From contig JAHQIY010000004.1 in NCBI GenBank assembly GCA_019054805.1, positions 5,580,001 through 5,644,000 of the forward strand: a stretch of 64,000 bases of DNA, given 5' to 3'. Shown in pieces: positions 47,407-59,068 of this stretch. How positions within the stretch are numbered: position 1 is the stretch's first letter; every line of letters starts with the position of its first letter. Source of the stretch: Brachionus manjavacas (taxonomy: Eukaryota > Rotifera > Eurotatoria > Ploima > Brachionidae). Under the pieces are notes generated by a model, which had not been told where the DNA came from, did no database searches, and saw nothing but the letters and a program-made list of their open reading frames with translations. Position numbers and translations under genes: made by a program.

Positions 47407-50219
47407 TTAATTATTTGATGATTCAGGAAAAAAAGAAGAAATAGTAAGGTAGCAATTACACAATGGAGTTGGGTACTCGATGTATCTTGATTCGAAACCT
47501 CTGTTATATTCTTCCACCAGTCTAACAGTTAATGGAACAGAATGGCTCAGTCCTGCCCTAACATATCTCTCACTCAACTCAAAAAGTCGATTTGAGACTG
47601 TTAGTAGTTTAAGTTTATTATATGCCTCATTATGTAATATGTTGGAGGGAGTATCATATCTTAGTTTTAGTATAGAACGAACTGCTGAATTTTGGATTAC
47701 TTCTAACCTTTTGATATTAGTTTCTGAAAGAGAGTTAAGACAAGGAAAAGAATAATCTAGAATAGATCCAATCAAAGACTTATAAAGGTTTCCTAAAGTG
47801 TTTAAGTCAAGGCCCCATTTTTTATTCGACAAGATTTTTATTAAATTTAGCCTTGAATTGCAACGTTCTTTAATTTCTTCTATCATTGAAGAAAAGGTTA
47901 ATTTAGAATCAAATCTAATACCTAGGAACTTTATATCTTTTAAGTTTTCGATCCTATTCCCATAAATCCTTAAATTAAACACAGAACTTTCTTTATTATT
48001 TTTAGTGAAAATCATTGAGCAAGACTTTTCAACCGAAATCTTCATTTTCCACTTGAAAAGCCACTTTTCTAATTCAACTAAGTACTTATTCATCTTACTT
48101 TCTATATTTCCATTTTTTTTATAAATGAAAAAAGTGACAAGATCGTCTGCAAAGAGAAGTGAAAATTCTTTATTAGATTTATTTCTTTTAGGAATATCAT
48201 TAATAAATATACTAAATAATAAAGGACTAATAACTGATCCTTGAGGAACGCCAGCAGATATTTTGAATTCATCACTAATGTGATCATTTATATTTACTTT
48301 AAATGTTCTACAGTTAAGAAATGATTTAATCCAATAAATTAAGTAGGCAGGTATATTTATCTTTATCAGCTTGTAAATTATACCTTCATGCCAGACTTTG
48401 TCGAAAGCTTTAGAAATGTCAAAAAATAAGCAACATACTTTTTTCTTTCTATTAAAAGATTCGACAACTTTTTGGATAAGGAAAACTAAATTATCTGCGG
48501 TTCTTCGATGTTTCCTAAAAACCAGATTGTTCCTGAATTAGCAAAGAATTTTTTTCCAAGAAATCATATAACCTTGAAAATATAATACGTTCAAGCAGTT
48601 CACCCAGACAGCTTGTAATGCTTATTGGTCGATAATTAGATGGGTCTTGTGTAGGTGAAGATTTCTTAGGTATCATTGTGATATTGGCACTTTTCCAAGC
48701 TTTAGGAACTGTACCTTTTTGGAGACTAAGATTGAAGAGATCTATTATTTCTTTTAACAAATTTAAAGGGAGGTTTTTTAACATTAAATTGTGGATAAGG
48801 TCAGGTCCGCAAGCTGCTTCTCCTTTTAGCCTTTTTAATGCTATAATCATTTCATTAAAGCTAATCGGTTCGTTGAATATTGGCTGACTATTATTCTTAA
48901 AGTATTTTAAATTAAAATGAGTTATTTCTGTATCTTTTTCAGTGTTTTCGAGGTCAGAATTAAGACTGAATGTTGAGGATAATATTTTTCCAAATAATTT
49001 CCCTTTTTCCTCATCTGTTTTGAAATCTTGGTTGTTCAGAGTTAAAGTTGGGATTAAATTTGATCCTTTTTTTGATCTAAAATTATTTATTTTTTTCCAG
49101 AATGGCCTACTTGATAGGGGGTTTTTCCCCATCTTTTTGATTAAATCAAACCAATTTTGATTCCAAAATTTTTTCAGGCTAATTTTAATTTCCAATGTTA
49201 AATGATTATATCTTTGTTTTGTCATTTGACAGCGAGTTTTTTGAAAATATCTTCTTATTTTCCTACGTTCTTTAATCAAATCTACAATAAAAGGAGGTAG
49301 ACTGCTCTTGAAAACTTTTTGAAACTGAAATGGTATACTTTTTTGTGCAGCTGATAATATTTTTTGGTAATTGTTTCGTTTTGTTCGTCAATCGTCCCTG
49401 CAGAAGCCACTAAGAAATGTCTTGGGACATTTAAAACTTCACGAAATAAATGCCAATTTGCTTTCTTATAATTAAATTTCTTTGATAGAGATTTCACAGT
49501 AATTATGTAATCGAAAGCTATGGAAGTTTCGATTGGAAAATGGTCACTTATCATATCCTGATTACTGAGAACTCGAAACTCATTTATTTTATTTGTTACT
49601 GAGGATGAGACTAAAAACAAATCAAGAATTTCAAAATATTCTCTATTAAAGATATTAAAAGTAGGGGTTTTATCATTGATTACAGAAAAATCTAATTCAT
49701 TAATTATTTTTTCTAAAACAATTCCATTTTGATTTTCTCCTAGACAGCCTAGTTGTTTTGTCCGAGCGTTAAGATCACCACCAAGAATATAGTTTTTACA
49801 TTTCCTATTTATTTTTTCAAAAAGATCAAAATTAAGAAGTACATTAGGTGGGTTATATAGGCTAAACACATAAAATTGATCGTTTTTTCCATAATTTAGC
49901 TTAATTGAGAGAATTTCTGAAGAAAACTCGTCAAATGAAAAGTCTTGAATAAATTCTATGCCTTCCTTAACTAAAATAGCTACTCCTCCTCCATATTTAT
50001 TTCGTGGCTTTGTAATTGAAATGTAATTTTTAAAATCAAAATAAATATTAGATTCACTTAAATCAATTTTTATTTCGTTAAGTAATACTATGTCAGGACT
50101 TTTCTGAGCCAAAAAAGTTTCTAACAGTTGAACCTTACTAGGGAGATGAGCACAATTCCAATGTATAATTACTAACCTTTTTTTGATGATTGTTTTTTTT
50201 TACAATTAGAAATATTCAT
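47407..50219 (-). CDS. LINE ORF2: endonuclease and reverse transcriptase
   Basis: The ORF2 ATG overlaps the ORF1 stop (ATGA, 50,219-50,216). The N-terminus is an APE-type endonuclease: IIHWNCAHLPSKVQLLETFL, PDIVLLNEIKI, YILGGDLNARTKQLGCLG and ISDHFPIE. The RT follows: ITMIPKKSSPTQDPSNYRPI, LFFDISKAFDKVWHEG (motif A), SAGVPQGSVISPLLFSIFIN (motif B) and LLFADDL (catalytic box, about 48,140-48,157). The C-terminus has ERYVRAGLSHSVPL. Nicking and target-primed reverse transcription are the family role. Three single-base breaks all fall in homopolymers: the T7 or T9 run at 50,178-50,184 or 50,193-50,201, T6 at 49,360-49,365, and A5 at 48,517-48,521 (plus-strand letters). From about 48,516 to the stop the frame is open. 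Confidence 0.85.
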
Positions 50220-51424
50220 TCTGAATTTTCTTCAAACTTGTAAGGACTAGCTGGTTGTTGAGTAACTGCGTATGTTTTCATTGAGCATTTGCTTTCTGGA
50301 TTTGTACTTTGTACTGCATGGTGTTCCGTCGAAATTGTCATTTCTGACTCAAAAGTATCGTCGTCTTCATCTGCTGAATCTAGATACTGCTTTTTTGGGT
50401 CGTTTTCCACTTGTTCTGTTTCAGATTGTCTTTTGATTTGGTTACTAGTTTGAACATACTGAACATACTTTTTCCAATCTTTTTGAACATTTTGAATAGA
50501 TGTTGGAACATGAGGTTGTACTGGAATTTGTAGAGTATTTAAATGGTCCTCTAGAACTGGAGTTTTTAAAATTTGAGCACTTGAGAGAAGTAATGCTATT
50601 GAATCTTGGTCATTTGGTTGATATTCTGGGGTTTTTGGCATTTTATCCACATTTTCATCAGTGTTTGTTTGAGTTTCTTCTTGTTCTATATAGAGCTCAC
50701 TGTAGTCAATTTTTTGTCTTTCTAACGACTTCAATTTCTCAGCTATGGTACATTTATGTGTCATATGACCCTTTTGATGACATTTTCCGCTTAAGGATTC
50801 CTTAACCGGACATTTTGCTACATTATGATTTTCATCGTCACAAAAGTAGCATTTAGGCTTTTGACCAACAATAGAGACTACACATCTTAACCCAAAAATA
50901 TTAGCGGGACTAGAAAGGTTTCTGATTATGTTTTCCGTGTGTTTTGGGTAAGAAATTTTCACCCTTTTAACTCCATTTTTTAGAGGCCTATCTTTATAAT
51001 TTTCTTCTGAAATGTCCTCGATTCTAAGCCCATCAATTCGAAAGGCATCAAAAAAATTTTTGAGTAATTCGCATTTGAAATTACTGGGTAAGAAGTGAAA
51101 ACGAAAAGTACTGTACCTTCTAAGATCCGGTAATTTGTTTGCGTCTTCAAGATTAAAATTTGTTCCATTAATATTGATTGTCCGATTGTAAATATCTTGT
51201 GAGTTAAACGCCGAGTTAAATTCGATTATCCATACTTTATTGGACCAGAAATTGTAAATCGAGGTGATTGCATCATTTTCGTCTATGTTTAAGGCGATAT
51301 CGAGCGCACTGAACAGTGTCTTGTGGCTAACTGGTTTGTCTAGCTTCTTCAAATTTAACTTAACGGAATTCTTGAAAATCCACCTAGGAATTTCGCTTTG
51401 ATTAGCTAGCGACATTGCTAACAT
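50216..51424 (-). CDS. LINE ORF1: zinc-knuckle nucleic-acid-binding protein
   Basis: An intact 402-aa frame from the ATG at 51,424. A folded N-terminal half is followed by a canonical CCHC knuckle (CYFCDDENHNVAKC). A second knuckle has its first Cys replaced by Ser (SGKCHQKGHMTHKC, so S-X2-C-X4-H-X4-C). The C-terminal part is Gln/Glu/Ser-rich and likely disordered. ORF1 proteins of this type coat LINE RNA. The stop overlaps the ORF2 start codon. Confidence 0.85.
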   Translation of the reverse strand: MLAMSLANQSEIPRWIFKNSVKLNLKKLDKPVSHKTLFSALDIALNIDENDAITSIYNFWSNKVWIIEFNSAFNSQDIYNRTININGTNFNLEDANKLPDLRRYSTFRFHFLPSNFKCELLKNFFDAFRIDGLRIEDISEENYKDRPLKNGVKRVKISYPKHTENIIRNLSSPANIFGLRCVVSIVGQKPKCYFCDDENHNVAKCPVKESLSGKCHQKGHMTHKCTIAEKLKSLERQKIDYSELYIEQEETQTNTDENVDKMPKTPEYQPNDQDSIALLLSSAQILKTPVLEDHLNTLQIPVQPHVPTSIQNVQKDWKKYVQYVQTSNQIKRQSETEQVENDPKKQYLDSADEDDDTFESEMTISTEHHAVQSTNPESKCSMKTYAVTQQPASPYKFEENSE

Positions 51425-51519
51425 TCAAATTTAACGGTTAGACTTGTCACGTGACGACGCTATTATTTTCAAATTTCAATTTTACTAAGCCAAACGATTT
51501 TAGCTTAAAAACAGCTCCT

Positions 51520-52200
51520 CACTTAAGTCCTCGTTAGATAATATTTCATATAATCACTTTATATAACTCCCAATCTCAGCAAAATATGTTTCATAAGTTA
51601 ATAGAAAAATTTAACGAATCTCTTGAATATGGAATATTATCTGGCCCCTTGAAAGAAGCTTTTATGTGCATGATACCCAAGCCAAACAAAGGTCCGAAGT
51701 TAATCGCTTGATATCGACCTATATCGCTTACAAGCTGTCTCGCACATTATTTTGAAAAAATTGATCTCAACCCCGAAAACTTCAATTTAAAATATTCAAG
51801 TCAATTTGTTTGACCATTCTGGATTAAGAAAAGGTAACTCTACAAAAGAAAATAAATTAAAACTAACAAACAATGTCTTTAAGTATTTAATTAAAAAAAA
51901 ATAAGTGAAGCCTTAATGCTTGATATTGAAGGAGCATTTGATCGGGGATGGTATGATGATTTTTTATTTAGATTACAAAAAATCAAACTACGTGTTTATT
52001 TAATAAACTTGATGAGTTGATTTTAAATTTAACGTCTTGCAAATAATGATGGTTAAAATTTAACTCAACAAAGCTAATTACGCAATCTTCACACCTGCTT
52101 GAAAAAGAAAACCATATAAGCGACTGCTTTCAAGGGATCTTACTCTGAATAACCATAAAATAACTCTTGATCCACATCAAAATTCCTTGGTTGATCTCGT
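51520..52200 (+). mobile_element. LINE reverse-transcriptase relic, plus strand
   Basis: The plus strand, with frameshifts, reads ILSGPLKEAFMCMIPKPNKG, then YRPISLTSCLA, GLRKGNSTKE-like sequence, and EALMLDIEGAFDRGWYDDFL (RT motif A). It is in the opposite orientation to, and less than 100 bp from, the LINE at 47-51 kb. It is a different family member, badly decayed. Confidence 0.65.
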
Positions 52201-53549
52201 GAATTGTTCCTTATTTAAAACCTTTTAACTAATTGTTTTTTTAAACTTTTTTTTTAAACTAAGTTTTTTGAAGTAAATAAAATTAAAAAAAAACTGTTTG
52301 ATAATTTTTCCAAATTATTTCAAATACAATTTTTATCACTAAATGCTTGTTTCGTTCAACAAAAATTTTAAAATGTATCGGCTTCGATAAAAAAATACAA
52401 ATTTAGTTTAAAAACTTAACTAATGAGAAAAATGTTAAGCATAATTGAACGAAAATAATTAAATCAGTATAAATTATAAACAAATTTTAAATTATCAAAT
52501 TTACTTTAAAATTCTCTAATGCTAAGATAAATTGTTATTTTCTAAATTTATCATTCACCTTTTTACTTTTTATTTACCTTTTCGAGAATTTAAAATAGTA
52601 TTTCCAAAAAAATATATTTTAAAACGAATCAATTTTAAAATTTCTATAAGAGATTTCTGCTAAACTGTTTTCATTTTAGAGAAGCAAAAGTTTTTTCATT
52701 TATTATTTTTAAATTTAAGACGGTTTAATTTAGAATAAATTAGACAATATTTGAATTTTAAAATTACCTTAGTTGATAAAAATGAAAAAAATACCTTGAA
52801 TTTTTTTCTAAAATAAAATTCACACTTTTAGTAATTTACAAAAAAAAAAGTTCAATTTTAAATTTTTTACCTGGATTTATAGCTTGTCACGGTTTATATT
52901 GTTAATATTTATTTTTAATTTTTCAGCAATTATTAAAAATATTTTAAATGAGAAATTTTGCTTTCATTAATTAAAATGTTGCCGCTTTTTGCCAAAATTT
53001 AAAATTTTTTTGTTTAACACTCTTGAATTGACTTATATTTAATTAATCTAAGTAATAAGTAATAAGTAGTAAATGTGAATTATTCAATAAAATTTAAAAC
53101 AACCTATGAATAAGAATCAAAAATTAAGAAATTTTTTTGATAATTAAAATAAAAAAAATCTTTGCATTGTTTCGACATTGAAATTATCAAAAATATTGAT
53201 TTAAACTAAATGAAAAAATAAGAAATAAACTATTTGCTATTTTTTTTAATTTATCGAAACAAACTCCTCTCGATTATATTGGTATCTCGAGATAACTGTA
53301 GATTTTAATACATCATATTTTAACCTGAAAATAAGAAAGTAGTGAATTTTTTGATAACTGGATAATAATAGAGTCAATGGCAAAAATCTTGCGTCAAACC
53401 TATTTTAAAGACCTCTAAGATATGTCTCTGACATAATAAGACATTCTTAGAAATCGAAGTTAAATAGCATTAATTAAATGATAATAAAAAAACCTCAACG
53501 TTTAGATAAGTTAAATTGGTTTAATTTTAGTAACATTTTTTAATATATT
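52201..53549. other. AT-rich DNA, nothing recognised
   Basis: No protein motif or sharp repeat. Possibly the diverged left end of duplication unit B. Confidence 0.4.
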
Positions 53550-55169
53550 TATTTGAAAAAAAAATTTTCCATTTTGAAAATGTTAATTTTTTCTTAATAA
53601 ATCAGTTTAAGACAACTCTTTTTTATGATATTTTAAGATTAAATAGAACAAAAATAATTATATGTGTTTTTTCAATATATTTTAGCTAAATTGAAATAAA
53701 ATTTAACAAACTCTTTCAGGGTACCAAATATATTTTCAATCGATAGAACTAAACGAACTCTTAAAGCTAATTTATTTTTAAATTAAACTTCTAATAGATA
53801 AAAAGCGTTAAAGAGTTTTTCGTTTATATGTTATTTTTTATAATTAAAAGATAAACAATTATTTTTATTTTAAATTTATTTGATTGTTAGCTTTTGAATT
53901 TTTTACAAATCATTTTTATTAGGTCTCAAATAAAATTAAATTATGTGATTAAATTTTCTAAAAATATTTAAGTAGTAAAAAATTTAAATGACTTTGAATG
54001 CGTTTGTTGATAAAATACTTTCATTTAATTTTTTTAAATTTAAATTATTCGCTTTTACAAACAATAAACCTTAGCATTTAAATTAATCTTTTATTTGAAT
54101 GTTTTTTTTTTCTTAAAATAGAATTATAATATAAGATTGACGAATGTTTCAAATAGTTCTAAAAAAACGTTTAATAGAACTTGAGATTAAATCAAAATAA
54201 GAAGATTTTGCTTAGCAAAATATACCGATACTAATTTTTTTACTAAATAATTAAAAAAAATTTTTTAAATTAAACAGATAAATTTTTCTTTATTTAATCT
54301 GAGTTTAAAAACTAATTTAATTCTAAACCAAACCCACCTAAATTTATTTTTTGATAGTGAACTTTCCTTATCGTTTACCTGTTTAGAAAGTAGTGTTTGG
54401 GTGAACATTAAATTTTTAAAATAAACATTTTATTAATTAGGATAAGTTTATTTATTAAGCAAAAACTAATTGATTTGGGCTTTTTTTAAAATAAAAATTG
54501 GCTATTTTGCTGAATCATTTATACTTATTTTTTTAACAATAATGAGTGAATAAAGAATCAAATTTGCAGAAGTCAGAAAAGTTATAAAAGTTTAAGTCAA
54601 TTCTAGGATTAAACAGAGAGATTAATTCAACTTATGCAGATTTTACCTTTTTTTAATTAATATCTATTATTTTAATGGCGTTTTTGACAATGAAGTTTTA
54701 ATTTTAATTTTTTGATTTTATTCTTAACAATTCTAACATGGAAAGATCTTATATATCTGAATTAAAAGAACGTTTTTGTTATTTTATTTAGAAGAGCTTT
54801 AATTATTATTTGTTTTTAAATAGAATATCAGATAAATTTTTATTTGATAAGGCTTTTTTTTGACAAATAGTTTTTAAATTTTTAATAGGCCAAAGTATGA
54901 GGACATTTCAATTTACTGAAAGAAAGTCGATTAAGTGTTTAATTATTGTTAACCTCCAAAAATATGATTATTTTTGGCCTAAAATCAGTGAAGTATAACA
55001 TGAAAATATAATTTGCTTTAATTTGCAACCAATATATTGCTTAAGCAAAAGAAAAAAAAATTCAATTCACTAACTTGAGTAAATTTGGTCAAATATTTAT
55101 CTAATTAGCATCTAATTTAATCTTGAGATTTTCATTTTAAACTTTTTCATTTGGTCATAAATAGCAATA

Positions 55170-55400
55170 ATGGCGAAGATAATCTCAAAGCAACAACGAA
55201 AAAAATTAAGAAAGAATTATTTTTGGAATTTAGTTTTTGGTTGTGAAAATTTAAAAATAATTCTCAAATATCTAATGTGTCCTATTTATTTATTCTTCAA
55301 AGAGATAATGCTCATATGGCAACAATTTATTTTTGCAGTTCATCCTCCTACAAATTTAAATTTAAGCAAAAGCTTGGCTGAGAATTTCCAAGAAATTTAA
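55170..55400 (+). CDS. Small ORF in duplication core, copy B
   Basis: Identical in translation to 42,644-42,874 (76 codons). The same doubts apply: both copies lie in a homogenised block, so conservation cannot be used as evidence. Confidence 0.2.
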   Translation: MAKIISKQQRKKLRKNYFWNLVFGCENLKIILKYLMCPIYLFFKEIMLIWQQFIFAVHPPTNLNLSKSLAENFQEI

Positions 55401-55714
55401 TTTTCAAAATTTTACTTTTTACTAGACAAGCAAAAATTCCAATCTTCAAATTAGCTGAGCCAAATATTGCGATTGCTATTTTAAAGTACAATCTTGTTAA
55501 TTGAGATGAGATCTCCTCAGGCAAGCGATCACCAAAAATCTGACTTTTTTTTTAAAGCGTACAAGAAAAAATTCAGCTCCAAGACGAGTTTTATTAAGTT
55601 TTGAATTTTTAAATCTTTAGAGTAAAATGTACTTATATTTTGAACTAAAATCTTAAAATTTTTTAGAAAATTTAATCATTTATGTACCTTGTGAAGATTT
55701 AAAATAAAATTATA

Positions 55715-57458
55715 ATGGATAGCTTTGATTCAAAATTAAGTGCATCTTTGAATTTGAGCAAGTACAGAAAGAACAAGAATAGAAAATCAAAATCTCCAGT
55801 ATTGTCAGAAATTTTGAATTTAGAAAACGCGCCATTCGATTTTCGATTTGAACCAATTGACCGCAAAATAGCCGAGCATTTAAAGTCCCAACAATTGATT
55901 CAGCTTTGTCTGCCTATTTTGCGACACTCGGACCAAGTTTCCTATGATAGAGATGACTATTTTAGAGTCCAAATTGATTCGACTTGGGATATGGAAAAAT
56001 CAGCTGTGGACAATTCCCTATTTATGGCCGTCTCTCGGGCTCTTTTGTACAAGATTTTCTTTTTTGATGACAAATATGAGTTTGTTGTGCGCAAAATAAT
56101 TTCTCAATATGTTCAACTATCCGATGGTGCTTGCTGCTTCGACTCGGATATCGTTCTCCAGCAAAATCTAAGAAAAGTGTTGTGTTCTTACTGGCTTAGC
56201 TTTGTGGAGAACGGTGCATTCAAACCGAGCACTAAATATTCCGAGTAAGTGTATTTCAATTTATTTAGAAAAATTTTAATTTGATTAAATTTTTATTTTC
56301 CTAGAATTTTTTCCAATGTGCTGGAATTTATCTACCAAATATACCAAATTAGTGTCAACAATTTCAGTAATAATTTACTATTCAAAAAATATGCTGTCGA
56401 AGACTTGTCAAATATTCTAAATTTAAAAATAATTTTATTCAATGGTGAAGATGGTAAGTTTTATCCAAAAAATAAGAAATTAAAAGTATGCGAATCAGTC
56501 GAAAGCAAAAAATTGCGCATAAACGACTGCATTTTTTTGGAAAAAGTGGGCGAGCTTGACTACCAATGGTTGATGCCAGTGACCAAAGAGGCTTTCATTA
56601 AGTCAACTTTAGTAACCGGAGAGACGAAATTCTATTTTTTTAGAGTGTGTGCTAATTATTCAAAGCAAACTATTCTGATCGAAGCAAACCAAATAAAAAA
56701 GGCGCTTGGCACCGAGCTAAAAAAAAAGCAGAATTTTTTTCTTTTTCAAAAATTTTTGAGCGAAATTGCTGTCCATAGTTTGATTTCGTTGCATAAAATA
56801 GATTTTGATTTACTTCACAACTGCTCAGATAATGACGCGATAATACACTATTTGAACAGTTTATGGGGAAAAAATCATTTTAGCCTGAAAAAGTTCTCAA
56901 AGAAATAGAGCCAAACCGGCAAGTAAAAATAAAATTTTGTTTTTTATTTTTTCACATTTTTTTTTCAATTAAGATTGAATCAGAGAGTGTGGAGCGAAAA
57001 AAAGATCTAAAATCAGAGTGTGATATTGACTCATCTTTTTGCGACTTGAAAAACTCTTCTGCCTTGTTAAATAGCTCGGCCATTTTGAAATTCAGCATTG
57101 AAAATCTATTGAACGACGTCAGCTCCTTTAATAATTTTGAAAGCAAAAAATCACGCAAAAAAATCTACGAATATTTTCAGCAAGAAGAAGAAATTGAGTT
57201 AAAAGCAATGGATCTATTGCCTAATACCCGTGAAAAGTTTGATCAATTGAACAGTACGGCCAACGATTTCAATGACTGTCTGCATGATAATTTAGAAAAA
57301 AGCACCCTTCAGAAAATAGGTGTCAAGCTAGTTCGTCAGAGTGTGGTCTATTTATAAGCGAGTCTAAGTCGAGGGCATTTTTTGTTAAAAGAAAGTCTTT
57401 GGACACATGCTTAAATTCCCTGATGAGACTGTCGTCGAGTTCTTCTTCTGAAAAATGA
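55715..57458 (+). CDS. OTU-like domain protein, copy B (two frame breaks)
   Basis: Exons 55,715-56,244, 56,305-56,922 and 56,974-57,458, with the same splice sites as copy A. Exon 1 differs from A by four residues (S20N, N88D, E92D, T128I) and keeps Ser101 at the expected catalytic Cys. Here the T7 run (56,532-56,538) is in frame, but A5 at 56,888-56,892 (A6 in copy A) shifts the frame to a stop just after the NHF motif. A7 at 57,157-57,163 is in frame and A6 at 57,296-57,301 (A7 in copy A) shifts to an early stop at 57,357. The breaks are thus exactly complementary to those of copy A. Real reciprocal damage or homopolymer base-calling errors are both possible. Confidence 0.55.
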
Positions 57459-58122
57459 TTCAAAGCAAAGGTTTTAGTATTTGTTTTTGATTTTAAAAGC
57501 GTAAATAAATGAATGAATTGTTGAAAATGTAATTTTTAATCCGAGTTGCATATAATCTAGGATCTAGGAGTTAAGCTCGAATGAAGCCAAAGTGTTCACA
57601 TAATATGAAAAAAGTAAAGTCTTTTAAGTATGATTCCATTTATCTAATGAACGAGATGTTGCTGAAAGGTTTTTCCAATTTTTTCATCAATCACTATTGA
57701 CTTTTTTTTTAATATTCATAGTGTTTTTTATTAATTTAATAAATTTTACAATTATTTATGATTTTAAATTTCTACAAAATCAATTTTTCAAATTTTCCTT
57801 TAATTAATTTATTCTAAAACATATAAAAAAAATTTAATTGCTTAATAAATATGTACCTTAAAAAAATTTACATAAATATGCTTCACGTTTTAAGACACTG
57901 TTTGCGGAAATATTTCAAAAGGTGAAAACTCATTCATTAATTAAGAATGAAGACTAAGGCCAAGTGAATTAGAAATAGAATTTAAAGCTTTACTAAGTTT
58001 ATTTATAGACTTTTTTCTATTTTATAATTTCATCGAATTTTTCAATCCAGCTTTTGAGAACTTCAATTAGGGTCTGTATTGATATTAGGCTGATATCACG
58101 TAGACAATTTAGTTTCCTGAAC

Positions 58123-58476
58123 GGGGTTGTGAAGTTCATTTCAATTCGATCTTTTCAATTCAGAAAAACTTGAATAACTTTTTTACTAAAAGAGATAATT
58201 TAGTTGTGTAAAATGCTTAATGGTAAAGCAACTTTGCTTAATCCAAAAATATGTCTGCAAAAGTTCTGCAATGTAATTGTACACTTGATAGGAATACTTT
58301 TTAATGGCGTGCAAAATACAGAAAATTGTAGAATATTTTGCAGACTTATTTTACTGCATTAAGCAAATTTGCTTATAATTAAGCATTTTACAGAACTAAA
58401 TTATCTCTTTTAGAAAAAAAGTTATTTAACTTTTTCTGAATTGAAAAGATCGAATTGAAAAGAACTTCACAACCCC
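58123..58476. mobile_element. 354-bp foldback/MITE with 9-bp target duplication
   Basis: Almost the whole element is an inverted repeat of about 165-bp arms starting GGGGTTGTGAAGTTC and ending GAACTTCACAACCCC. It is flanked by TTCCTGAAC at 58,114-58,122 and 58,477-58,485. A 9-bp duplication with GG-starting long TIRs points to Mutator-like (MULE) mobilisation. It interrupts the C-terminal part of the transposase relic. Confidence 0.85.
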
Positions 58477-58748
58477 TTCCTGAACATCAATTGATCTGTT
58501 TTTTCGCTTCCCAACTATCCTCGTAAACTTTTCCTTTCAATATTTACCAAAAATCTTCAATAGGTCTAGCTTCAGGCAAATTTGCAGAATTATCTTTCTT
58601 GTCCACATGATCGATTGAATTTTCGATCATTAAGTTCAATGAAGCTAATTCGAACCAGGATATAAAATTTTTGTCTGAATAATGCTTATTGATGAAGGGA
58701 AGCAATTTCATGTTCATAAATTTATCTCGGTAAACGATCTGATTAATT

Positions 58749-59068
58749 TTTTTTTCCTTATTCCTTCCTTGTGGAGCATAGGGTCATTACTTTTGATTTC
58801 CACTCAAGTCGATCTTTTGCCTTTACCCTTGCTTCTCCCCATGTCATTCCCATTTCAATGAGTTCTTTCGTGATTGTTGACGTCCATGTTACTGCTGGTC
58901 GTCCTACCTTACGTCGCCCTTAAGGTGTCCATTGTAGGGCTCTTTTTGGTATCCGTGTTTCTTTCATTCTAAGTACATGCCCGAGCCACCGCAGTCTTTT
59001 GTTTTTAATGCATTGACTTAATGGCTGTTATTCTGTATAGGTCAGCATTCGACAATGTCACAGACCAG
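58749..59068 (-). mobile_element. 5'-truncated RTE-like LINE, 320 bp, 13-bp target duplication
   Basis: The flanking direct repeat GATCTGATTAATT lies at 58,736-58,748 and 59,069-59,081. The minus strand encodes the C-terminus of the family seen at 18-19 kb: KRLRWLGHVLRMKETRIPKR, ALQWTP, stop, GRRKVGRPAVTWTSTITKEL, MTWGEARVKAKDRLEWKSKV, MTLCSTR, ending in an A-rich tail. Removing it and one repeat copy restores the transposase reading frame across the junction. Confidence 0.88.

Larger units (their letters stand above)
47270..51450 (-). mobile_element. Near-complete Jockey-like LINE
   Basis: On the minus strand it carries ORF1 (zinc-knuckle protein), ORF2 (endonuclease plus reverse transcriptase) and a short 3' UTR ending near 47,270. 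No RNase H or LTR is seen. It lies between the two OTU-like units. The sequence is far less decayed than the other LINEs in this window, so it is probably the youngest here. Confidence 0.85.
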
